This document shows positions 1 to 4,846 of a DNA stretch of 6,361 bases, piece by piece (the stretch's first letter is position 1; the number at the start of each line of letters is the position of its first letter). The stretch spans positions 1 through 6,361 of the forward strand of contig CAKSFY010000125.1 in assembly GCA_934454035.1 (NCBI GenBank), in the 5' to 3' direction. The notes beneath the pieces are model-generated. The model saw only the letters and a list, made by a program, of their open reading frames with translations, was not told where the DNA came from and did no database searches. This DNA comes from an uncultured Clostridia bacterium. GTDB taxonomy: Bacteria > Bacillota > Clostridia > UBA1381. The position numbers and the translations under genes are program-made.

Positions 1-353
1 GTATGCTCATGAACAATTGTTTCAAAGCCGCCTATGCCGGAGCCGAAATATACCCCCAGTCTTTTGGGGTCTATATCATCGAGTATTTTACTTTCGTTTA
101 TTGCCTGCTGTGCGGCTGCCAGTGCATACTGCGAGTAATGGTCAAGCTTTCTTGCTTCGCTTTTGTCCATATAAAGACACGGGTCAAAGTCCTTTACCTC
201 GCCTGCAAGGCAAGCCTTAAAGTCTGTGGTGTCAAATTTTGTGACTTTGTCAATCCCGTTTTTGCCGGAGGTAAGTCCGTTCCAAAAATCATCGGTATTA
301 TTTCCGACGGGAGATATTACTCCCATTCCGGTTACAACAACTCTTATGCTCAT
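1..353 (-). CDS. fabF: FabF, beta-ketoacyl-ACP synthase II (N-terminal part, cut by left edge)
   Basis: This is the first 117 codons of the elongating condensing enzyme, which joins malonyl-ACP to a growing acyl-ACP in the cytoplasm. The ATG at 353-351 follows AAAGGA with an 8-nt spacer, 21 nt after the fabG stop. The start MSIRVVVTGMGVISPVG is the typical thiolase-fold beginning of FabF, and GSGIGG (about residues 104-109) matches the conserved FabF segment near the dimer interface. The catalytic Cys and the two His residues lie beyond the left edge and cannot be checked. It is the sixth gene of the fab operon, the position FabF holds in streptococcal and clostridial clusters. FabB would look similar in this part, but the Firmicutes gene order favours FabF. 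There is no frameshift in the visible part. Confidence 0.95.
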   Translation of the reverse strand, partial: MSIRVVVTGMGVISPVGNNTDDFWNGLTSGKNGIDKVTKFDTTDFKACLAGEVKDFDPCLYMDKSEARKLDHYSQYALAAAQQAINESKILDDIDPKRLGVYFGSGIGGFETIVHEH

Positions 354-374
354 AGTTTTGTTCCTTTCTTTCGG

Positions 375-1103
375 TTACATTGCAAGTCCGCCGTCAATCC
401 TTATGACCTCGCCGGTGATATAGTCCGCATTTGCCAAAAATGCGGCAAGGTCGGCAATTTCTTCGGGATTGCCCATACGCTTCAGCGGAATTGAACGGAT
501 TATTTCTTCATTATTTTGAAAAGCTTCGGTCATGTCGGTCTTTACAAAACCCGGGGCAATTGCGTTGCAGCAAATATTTCTTGAAGAAAGCTCTTTTGCC
601 ACAGTTTTTGTGAGTCCTATTATTCCTGCCTTTGCAGCAGAATAATTTGCCTGTCCGGGATTGCCCATAATTCCGGATACGGAGCTTATATTTATAATTT
701 TGCCGCTTTTTTTCTTCATGAAATTGCGATAGCAATGTTTAATCATGTTGAAAGCGCCTTTAAGATTTGTATCCGTAACGCTGTCGAAATCTTCCTCACC
801 CATTTGAAGCATAAGCTTATCCTTGGTGATTCCTGCATTGTTGACAAGAATATCGATTCCGCCGAGTTCGGAGATTATTTGCTTTACCGTTTCTTCACAT
901 TCGGAATAGCTTGCTACATTGCATTTGTAAAGCTTTATCCGTCCTCCGTTTTTTTCTATCTGTTCTTTAAGCTCGTGTGCTTTTTGTTCGTTCCCGTGAT
1001 ATATTGCGGCGACATATGCGCCGTCATTTGCAAAACGCTCGGCAATTGCCTTGCCGATTCCTCTTGACGCGCCTGTTATGAGCGCAACCTTATCTTTAAG
1101 CAT
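375..1103 (-). CDS. fabG: FabG, 3-oxoacyl-ACP reductase
   Basis: This is an NADPH-dependent reductase of the short-chain dehydrogenase family that converts 3-ketoacyl-ACP to 3-hydroxyacyl-ACP in the elongation cycle. The 242-residue length is normal. The cofactor motif TGASRGIG is at 10-17, NNAG at 88-91, and the catalytic set is Ser141, Tyr154 (in YSAAK) and Lys158, with Asn113 completing the tetrad. The PGFVKTDMT segment (184-192) and the C-terminal ITGEVIRIDGG are typical of FabG. The chosen ATG at 1103-1101 gives the usual MLKDKVALITG start and has AAGGCGG 9 nt upstream. A longer in-frame version would need a TTG at 1133 inside fabD and adds residues not seen in the family. The start overlaps the fabD stop by 8 nt (ATGCTTAA), so translation is probably coupled. 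Confidence 0.97.
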   Translation of the reverse strand: MLKDKVALITGASRGIGKAIAERFANDGAYVAAIYHGNEQKAHELKEQIEKNGGRIKLYKCNVASYSECEETVKQIISELGGIDILVNNAGITKDKLMLQMGEEDFDSVTDTNLKGAFNMIKHCYRNFMKKKSGKIINISSVSGIMGNPGQANYSAAKAGIIGLTKTVAKELSSRNICCNAIAPGFVKTDMTEAFQNNEEIIRSIPLKRMGNPEEIADLAAFLANADYITGEVIRIDGGLAM

Positions 1104-2022
1104 TTTCACGCACCGCCTTAACTGTTGCTTCAACCTCTTCGAAGTTTCCGGCAGAGTATGTTCTCACCTCTGAGGAAGTTTTTTTTATCAGACCGCAAAG
1201 CGTTTTTCCGGCTCCGGCTTCGATAAAGTCCGTATACCCGTCAGCTATCATATTGTTGATGGTATCGCACCAGCGGACGGGATTGTTAATCTGCATTTTC
1301 AAAGTTGCGTAGACATCTTCTCCGTAAGGCAATGCATTATAGTTTGAGTATACGGGAGAGGACGGAGCGGCAAGGTTTTTTTCTGATAAATAATCGGAAA
1401 AGCACTTCGCGGCACCATCCATAAAAGGTGAATGAAAAGCTGCCCCGACGGCAAGGTCGATAATTCTTGCCCCGGAAGCATTTTCTTTAAAGCTTGCAAT
1501 TGCTTTTTTTGTTCCGGCTATGACTGTCTGAACAGGAGAGTTATAGTTTACGGGATAAACATTTTCGCCGTCAGCCGATATTTTTCTGCAAAGGTTTTCG
1601 ATTTCGGAATTGTCAAATTTCAATACAGCAGCCATAGCAGTGTCGTTTTTTTCCGCTGCTTCCTGCATGAATTTTGCTCTTTCACATACGATTTCAAAGC
1701 CCTGCTCGGGTGTGTATGAACCGGCATAGGCAAGTGCCGCAATTTCGCCGAGCGAAAAACCTGCGACTCCGTCTGCGGATATGCCTTTTTCTTTTAGTGC
1801 GAGAGCCGCGCAGATATCAACCAAATAAAGACATGGCTGAGTGTTTTTTGTAAGCTTTAATTCCTCTGCGGTTCCGGAAAAAGACTGTGCGCTTGTTCCC
1901 GGACGATAGCTGTCCGCAAAATCGTATAATTTTTTTGCACTTTCGCAATTTTCGTAAAATGATTTCCCCATTCCCGGGTACTGTGCACCCTGACCGGAAA
2001 AAACAATTGCTATTTTACCCAT
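1096..2022 (-). CDS. fabD: FabD, malonyl-CoA:ACP transacylase
   Basis: This enzyme transfers malonyl from CoA to AcpP, supplying the extender unit for FabH and FabF. The protein is 308 residues, full length for the family. The oxyanion-hole motif FSGQGAQ is at 8-14, the nucleophile is Ser90 in GFSLGE, the carboxylate-binding Arg is R115 (in CERAKFMQ), the second catalytic residue is His197 (in AFHSPFM), and QINNPVRW follows near residue 250. The nucleophile elbow has Phe where the E. coli enzyme has His (GHSLGE); clostridial FabDs often have a hydrophobic residue here. The ATG at 2022 has AGGAG 7 nt upstream, located inside the end of fabK, and the two genes overlap by 13 nt. It lies between fabK and fabG, as in FabT-type clusters. 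Confidence 0.97.
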   Translation of the reverse strand: MGKIAIVFSGQGAQYPGMGKSFYENCESAKKLYDFADSYRPGTSAQSFSGTAEELKLTKNTQPCLYLVDICAALALKEKGISADGVAGFSLGEIAALAYAGSYTPEQGFEIVCERAKFMQEAAEKNDTAMAAVLKFDNSEIENLCRKISADGENVYPVNYNSPVQTVIAGTKKAIASFKENASGARIIDLAVGAAFHSPFMDGAAKCFSDYLSEKNLAAPSSPVYSNYNALPYGEDVYATLKMQINNPVRWCDTINNMIADGYTDFIEAGAGKTLCGLIKKTSSEVRTYSAGNFEEVEATVKAVRENA

Positions 2023-2954
2023 TTCGAAGCTCCTTTCAAGATTTCTTCCGCTTCACGGCAGATTTCTTCAATTATTTCTTTTGCACTTTGTTCTTTGCTT
2101 ACCATGCCTGCGATTTGCCCTGCGAGGAAGCAGCCGTTTTTCTCATCGCCTTCCGCTGCCGCAAGGCGAAGTGCGCCGACTGCCATTTGCTCCAAATCAT
2201 TGTCGGAAATATCGGAGTATTCCGCTTTTGCATATGCGCGTGAGAATGGTGTTTTAATGCTTCTGACAGGATGCCCCAAGCGCTTGCCTGTTACGATTGT
2301 GGAAATATCCGTTGCTTTAAGAATTTTATTTTTATAGTTTTGGTGAACGTTACATTCTTTTGCGACCAAGAACCTTGTGCCGATTTGCACACCCACGGCG
2401 CCGAGCATGAATGAGGCGGCAATTCCCCTGCCGTCGGCAATTCCTCCGGCAGCAATTACCGGAACGGATACTGCGTCCGATACCTGCGGAATTAAAGCCA
2501 TTGTGGTCGTATCGCCGACGTGTCCGCCCGACTCGCCGCCCTCGGCGATTATTGCGGATGCTCCGGCACGCTCTACAAGCTTTGCTAAAGAGCAGGAGGC
2601 AACAACCGGAATTACTTTAATTCCTGCCGAAAGCCACATATCCATATATTTTGCCGGATTACCGGCACCGGTTGTGATAACGCTGACCTTTTCCTTTGCC
2701 AAAAGCTCCGCAACCTCATCGGTGTAAGGACTCATGAGCATTACATTTACGCCGAAAGGCTTATCTGTAAGCGTTCTTGCTTTGTCAATCTGTTCTTTTA
2801 AATATTCCGCGTCCCTGTTCATTGCCGATATAATGCCGAGACCGCCGCCGTTTGAAACAGCGGCGGCAAGCTCTGCGTCGGCAATGTGTGCCATGCCGCC
2901 CTGGAATACAGGATATTTTATATCAAGCATATCACATATTGCTGCGTTTAACAT
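2010..2954 (-). CDS. fabK: FabK, FMN-dependent enoyl-ACP reductase II
   Basis: This TIM-barrel flavoprotein of the nitronate monooxygenase/2-nitropropane dioxygenase-like family catalyses the last reduction of each elongation cycle, trans-2-enoyl-ACP to acyl-ACP. It is 314 residues, close to streptococcal FabK (about 320). The N-terminal YPVFQGGMAHIADAELAAAV, the GVNVML strand (68-73), TTGAGNP (94-100), the EGGESGGHVG loop with His145 (the equivalent of the catalytic His of streptococcal FabK), and the flavin phosphate-binding AAGGIADGRGI and GTRFL segments are all visible. Placement between acpP and fabD separates it from ordinary nitronate monooxygenases, which share the fold. The ATG at 2954 has AAGGAG 9 nt upstream; this site overlaps the last codons of acpP, only 6 nt away. 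No FabI is present in the window. FabK enzymes are known to be insensitive to triclosan. Confidence 0.96.
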   Translation of the reverse strand: MLNAAICDMLDIKYPVFQGGMAHIADAELAAAVSNGGGLGIISAMNRDAEYLKEQIDKARTLTDKPFGVNVMLMSPYTDEVAELLAKEKVSVITTGAGNPAKYMDMWLSAGIKVIPVVASCSLAKLVERAGASAIIAEGGESGGHVGDTTTMALIPQVSDAVSVPVIAAGGIADGRGIAASFMLGAVGVQIGTRFLVAKECNVHQNYKNKILKATDISTIVTGKRLGHPVRSIKTPFSRAYAKAEYSDISDNDLEQMAVGALRLAAAEGDEKNGCFLAGQIAGMVSKEQSAKEIIEEICREAEEILKGASKWVK

Positions 2955-2960
2955 AATTGT

Positions 2961-3182
2961 TTACTCCTTTTTACTGTCAATATAGCTGACCAGAGAGCCT
3001 ACTGTTTTGCCGACATCGGCTACTGCGATTTCAATTCCGAATTCGTCCTCAAGCTCCATCATGATTTCAACTGTTTCAAGGGAATCGATTCCCAAATCTT
3101 CAAAGCTTGTTTCTTCTGTTACGTCGGATGTGTCTGTGTCCAAGTGGTCTGCCAATACTTCTTTAATTTTATCAATAGTCAT
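2961..3182 (-). CDS. acpP: AcpP, acyl carrier protein
   Basis: This small acidic four-helix protein carries the growing acyl chain on a 4'-phosphopantetheine arm. It has 73 residues, is strongly acidic, and has the attachment motif GIDSLETVEI with the modified Ser at residue 34. The MELEDEFGIEI stretch after it is the helix II recognition surface used by the partner enzymes. The start is the ATG at 3182-3180, which has a perfect GGAGG 8 nt upstream. A frame extended to a TTG at 3197 is wrong because the ribosome binding site itself would be inside the coding region. It lies 27 nt after fabH and 6 nt before fabK, so it is probably made from the same transcript. As ACP is needed in large amounts, the strong ribosome binding site fits its role. 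Confidence 0.97.
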   Translation of the reverse strand: MTIDKIKEVLADHLDTDTSDVTEETSFEDLGIDSLETVEIMMELEDEFGIEIAVADVGKTVGSLVSYIDSKKE

Positions 3183-3190
3183 TTTAGTTT

Positions 3191-3195
3191 CCTCC
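3191..3195 (-). promoter_or_regulatory. acpP ribosome binding site that fixes the start
   Basis: GGAGG on the minus strand, followed by an 8-nt spacer and the ATG at 3182. It is the strongest Shine-Dalgarno match in the operon. It rules out the upstream TTG at 3197, which would place this site inside the gene. Confidence 0.85.
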
Positions 3196-3209
3196 AAAAA
3201 ATAATTTTT

Positions 3210-4163
3210 TTACCATTTTATAATACATGATGCACTTGAAAGTCCTCCGCCAAAAGCTGTGAGAATTATCAAATCACCTTCTTTCAGTACATTTTTGCGA
3301 TTAAGCTCGTCAAGTGCAATTGGTATACTTGCTGCGGATGTGTTTCCGTAGTGTTCTATATTAACAAAGAATTTATCCATAGGAATTTTCAAACGCTTGC
3401 TTGCGTATTGAATAATTCTGACGTTTGCCTGATGCGGAACGATATATTTTATATCGTCAAACGAAACCCCTGCTTTTTCGGCAAGATATTTTATGTCGTC
3501 TGCAATAGTGCTGACTGCAAATTTAAAGGTTTCCTGTCCGTTCATATATACGCTGGGTGCTTCGGTTTCTTTTTCGTAGTACGGCGAAAGATTTGTACCT
3601 GTAGGGATTTTTATTACATCATCGCCGCCTTCTGTGAAAAGACGCGAGTAAATATATCCGTCGCCAGACTCAAGCACTGCCGCGCCTGCTCCGTCTCCGA
3701 ATATAACGCAGGTGTTTCTGTCCTGCCAGTCAATGATTTTGCTTATGCGCTCACTTCCGACCACAAGTACTTTTTTGACAGTTTCTCTTTTGAAAAAGCC
3801 GGCAGCGATATCAAGCGCATATACAAATCCGCTGCATGCCGAATTCATATCAAAGGCAGGGCAGTGAGCGCCCAAAAGCTTTTGTATTCCTCCTGCGGTT
3901 GTCGGACTCAAAGTGTCGCCTGTCATTGATGCTGCGATGATAAGGTCGAGTTCTTCGGGCTTTGTCCCGCTTTTTTCGAGAGCGCAAAGAGCGGCTTTGT
4001 ATCCCATTTCGGCAGTGTTTTCATTTTCTGAAATTCTGCGCTCTTTTATTCCGATTCGCTGAGTTATCCATTCGTCGGAGGTGTCGATTGTTTTCGACAG
4101 ATCGTCATTCGTGACCGCAAGCGGCGGCAGATAGCTTCCCGTTCCGATAATTTTAAAGCTCAT
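3210..4163 (-). CDS. fabH: FabH, beta-ketoacyl-ACP synthase III
   Basis: This enzyme starts fatty acid synthesis by condensing a short acyl-CoA primer with malonyl-ACP. Its substrate choice largely sets straight or branched chain ends. It is 317 residues, as in E. coli. The Cys-His-Asn triad is complete: Cys110 in NSACSGF, His244 in VPHQANVRI and Asn274 in HYGNTSAAS. The N-terminal DEWITQRIGIKERRI segment and the C-terminal LTAFGGGLSSASCIIKW are typical. The ATG at 4163 has AAAGAGG about 10 nt upstream. It is the first gene of the fab operon and follows two copies of a palindrome shared with the upstream regulator's promoter. The primer preference (acetyl or branched) cannot be read with confidence from the sequence. 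Confidence 0.97.
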   Translation of the reverse strand: MSFKIIGTGSYLPPLAVTNDDLSKTIDTSDEWITQRIGIKERRISENENTAEMGYKAALCALEKSGTKPEELDLIIAASMTGDTLSPTTAGGIQKLLGAHCPAFDMNSACSGFVYALDIAAGFFKRETVKKVLVVGSERISKIIDWQDRNTCVIFGDGAGAAVLESGDGYIYSRLFTEGGDDVIKIPTGTNLSPYYEKETEAPSVYMNGQETFKFAVSTIADDIKYLAEKAGVSFDDIKYIVPHQANVRIIQYASKRLKIPMDKFFVNIEHYGNTSAASIPIALDELNRKNVLKEGDLIILTAFGGGLSSASCIIKW

Positions 4164-4191
4164 TTTATCAGTACCTCTTTCTTGATTTTAA

Positions 4192-4211
4192 CTTGTTGAA
4201 AAATCAACAAG
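4192..4211. promoter_or_regulatory. Operator-like palindrome, fabH-proximal copy
   Basis: CTTGTTGAAAAATCAACAAG: perfect 8-bp arms around AAAA. It is identical over all 20 bp to the copy at 4236-4255 and shares CTTGTTG-N6-CAACAAG with the copy at 4803-4822. It ends 28 nt before the fabH start and would lie in the early leader of a transcript begun at the promoter proposed at 4223-4251. Size and symmetry fit a MarR-family dimer site; the binding protein is inferred to be the adjacent regulator. Confidence 0.7.
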
Positions 4212-4222
4212 CAATTAAAAAA

Positions 4223-4251
4223 ATAAAAAAGCCGTCTTGTTGAAAAATCAA
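4223..4251 (-). promoter_or_regulatory. Possible promoter of the fab operon
   Basis: TTGATT (4251-4246), a 17-nt spacer, then TTTTAT (4228-4223); each hexamer matches four of six consensus positions. The arrangement relative to the palindrome copies that of the regulator's much better promoter. Initiation near 4216 would give a leader of about 50 nt with the second palindrome near its start. A weaker alternative, TTGCTT-18-TAAAAT ending at 4185, would start too near the fabH ribosome binding site. Read-through from the regulator gene could also feed fabH. Confidence 0.4.
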
Positions 4252-4255
4252 CAAG
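4236..4255. promoter_or_regulatory. Operator-like palindrome, distal copy upstream of fabH
   Basis: This is an exact 20-bp duplicate of the palindrome at 4192-4211, 44 bp away (about four helical turns, so both sites could face nearly the same side of the DNA). On the minus strand it contains TTGATT, a possible -35, at the same offset within the palindrome as the TTGACA of the regulator's promoter. It begins 12 bp after the regulator's stop codon. Confidence 0.72.
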
Positions 4256-4267
4256 TGTGTAAAAAAA

Positions 4268-4756
4268 TTAATCGTATTTTTCCAGACATTTGGCAACGTT
4301 TCCGGCAGTTGTGCGCAGTGAACGGTACATAATTGTACGGTTGATTTCGTCAATGTCGGTAAGGCTTATTTTGTCAATCAGTTCGCATATTGTATCAATA
4401 ACCGGAATCATCATTTTTTTTGCTTCCTCGGTAACAACCGCAGGGGTGTTATATTTCTTATCCCCATGAAAATCGGGATAATATATGTATCCCTTTTTAT
4501 AAAGCGATGAAAAAGTTCTCGATACAGAAGCCTTATCCACTCCGGCGATTTGCGCAAACTGCGACACCGTAAGCCCGTCGCGGTAAAGAATTAAATAGGA
4601 AAGATACAGTCCGTCATTTCCGCCGAGACCGTATTTTTTCATTACTTCTTTTTTTAATTTGCTGATATTTTTATGGATTATTGAAATATTATTCGCGAAA
4701 ATCTCAAAGCGTTTTACAAGCAGAACTTTTTCTATATTTAATTCCTTTTTTTTCAT
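4268..4756 (-). CDS. MarR-family transcriptional regulator, likely local repressor of the fab operon
   Basis: A 162-residue DNA-binding protein with the MarR layout: an N-terminal helical section (about 1-60) for dimerisation, a winged helix-turn-helix with LTVSQFAQIAGVDKASVSRT (62-81) and a recognition helix around 74-87, a beta wing (about 90-107) and C-terminal helices (108-160). The wing reads DFHGDKKYN instead of the usual DxRRR-type sequence, so it is a divergent member. The ATG at 4756 has AGAGG 7 nt upstream. It sits directly before fabH, where streptococci carry FabT, a repressor that uses acyl-ACP as corepressor. The same palindrome occurs in its own promoter and twice before fabH, so self-repression and control of the fab genes are inferred. 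Orthology with FabT is not shown by the residues alone, so no symbol is given. Confidence 0.88.
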   Translation of the reverse strand: MKKKELNIEKVLLVKRFEIFANNISIIHKNISKLKKEVMKKYGLGGNDGLYLSYLILYRDGLTVSQFAQIAGVDKASVSRTFSSLYKKGYIYYPDFHGDKKYNTPAVVTEEAKKMMIPVIDTICELIDKISLTDIDEINRTIMYRSLRTTAGNVAKCLEKYD

Positions 4757-4789
4757 AATAATTCCTCTGATTTCTTCCTTTACTTTTCT

Positions 4790-4818
4790 ATTATAGCAAA
4801 AACTTGTTGTTTTGTCAA
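4790..4818 (-). promoter_or_regulatory. Consensus sigma-A promoter of the MarR gene
   Basis: On the minus strand: TTGACA (4818-4813), a 17-nt spacer, and TATAAT (4795-4790) preceded by TGC, an extended -10. Both hexamers are exact consensus. Initiation is expected near 4783, giving a leader of about 27 nt with the AGAGG site before ATG 4756. The operator-like palindrome covers the -35 and the adjoining spacer, so bound repressor should exclude RNA polymerase. Confidence 0.85.
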
Positions 4819-4827
4819 CAAGTTTTT
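4798..4827. terminator. Possible intrinsic terminator for the surface-protein gene, within the 46-bp repeat
   Basis: The core has the shape of a bidirectional intrinsic terminator: AAAAA, a 7-bp stem CTTGTTG/CAACAAG with a 6-nt loop, then TTTTT. It begins 20 nt after the stop codon of the surface-protein gene, and no better terminator lies between. The stem has only three G-C pairs and the T run is five long, so it is weak unless the outer arms add stability. It coincides with the promoter and operator of the next gene. Confidence 0.4.
4803..4822. promoter_or_regulatory. Operator-like palindrome overlapping the MarR gene promoter
   Basis: CTTGTTGTTTTGTCAACAAG on the plus strand: 7-bp perfect arms around TTTTGT. 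Arms and total length match the two copies before fabH; only the centre differs. It overlaps the -35 TTGACA of the minus-strand promoter, the classical position for autorepression. Confidence 0.75.
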
Positions 4828-4835
4828 GCTATAAT
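4807..4835 (+). promoter_or_regulatory. Possible mirrored promoter on the plus strand
   Basis: By the symmetry of the 46-bp repeat, the plus strand carries TGC-TATAAT (4827-4835) with TTGTTT (4807-4812) 17 nt upstream of the -10. The -10 is an exact extended consensus; the -35 matches only the TTG. A transcript would start near 4842 and run antisense into the 3' end of the surface-protein gene. No plus-strand gene is convincing downstream, so this is a possibility only. Confidence 0.3.
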
Positions 4836-4846
4836 TATTATTTTTT

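Larger units (their letters stand above)
4790..4835. repeat. 46-bp near-perfect inverted repeat (20-bp arms, 6-nt loop)
   Basis: Left arm 4790-4809 and right arm 4816-4835 are exact reverse complements, separated by TTTTGT. The inner 7 bp of each arm are the operator half-sites; the outer part contributes AAAAA/TTTTT and GCTATAAT in mirror orientation. The arms are therefore much longer than an operator needs. Copies before fabH have only 8-bp arms, so the extension is specific to this site. Confidence 0.95.

Noticed and set aside
3..494. Open frame of 163 codons on the plus strand
   Set aside because: It lies opposite fabF and fabG, crosses the gap between them, and has no recognisable family or ribosome binding site.
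838..848. TTGTTGACAAG inside fabG, resembling an operator half-site and the -35 region
   Set aside because: It encodes part of the conserved VNNAG motif, has no matching second half-site at the right spacing, and no -10 follows.
1253..1261. TTGTTGATG within fabD, resembling the operator arm
   Set aside because: Only one arm is present and no CAACAAG follows at the right distance; coding sequence explains it.
2377..2727. Open frame on the plus strand opposite fabK
   Set aside because: Low-complexity Ala/Pro/Ser composition mirrors Gly- and Ala-rich fabK codons; no start signal.
2961..3197. Five-residue longer acpP starting at TTG 3197
   Set aside because: The extension would be encoded by the GGAGG ribosome binding site of the ATG at 3182.
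3351..3929. Open frame of 192 codons on the plus strand
   Set aside because: It is fully opposite fabH, whose triad and length are intact; the composition, rich in Cys and Phe, is that of an antisense shadow.
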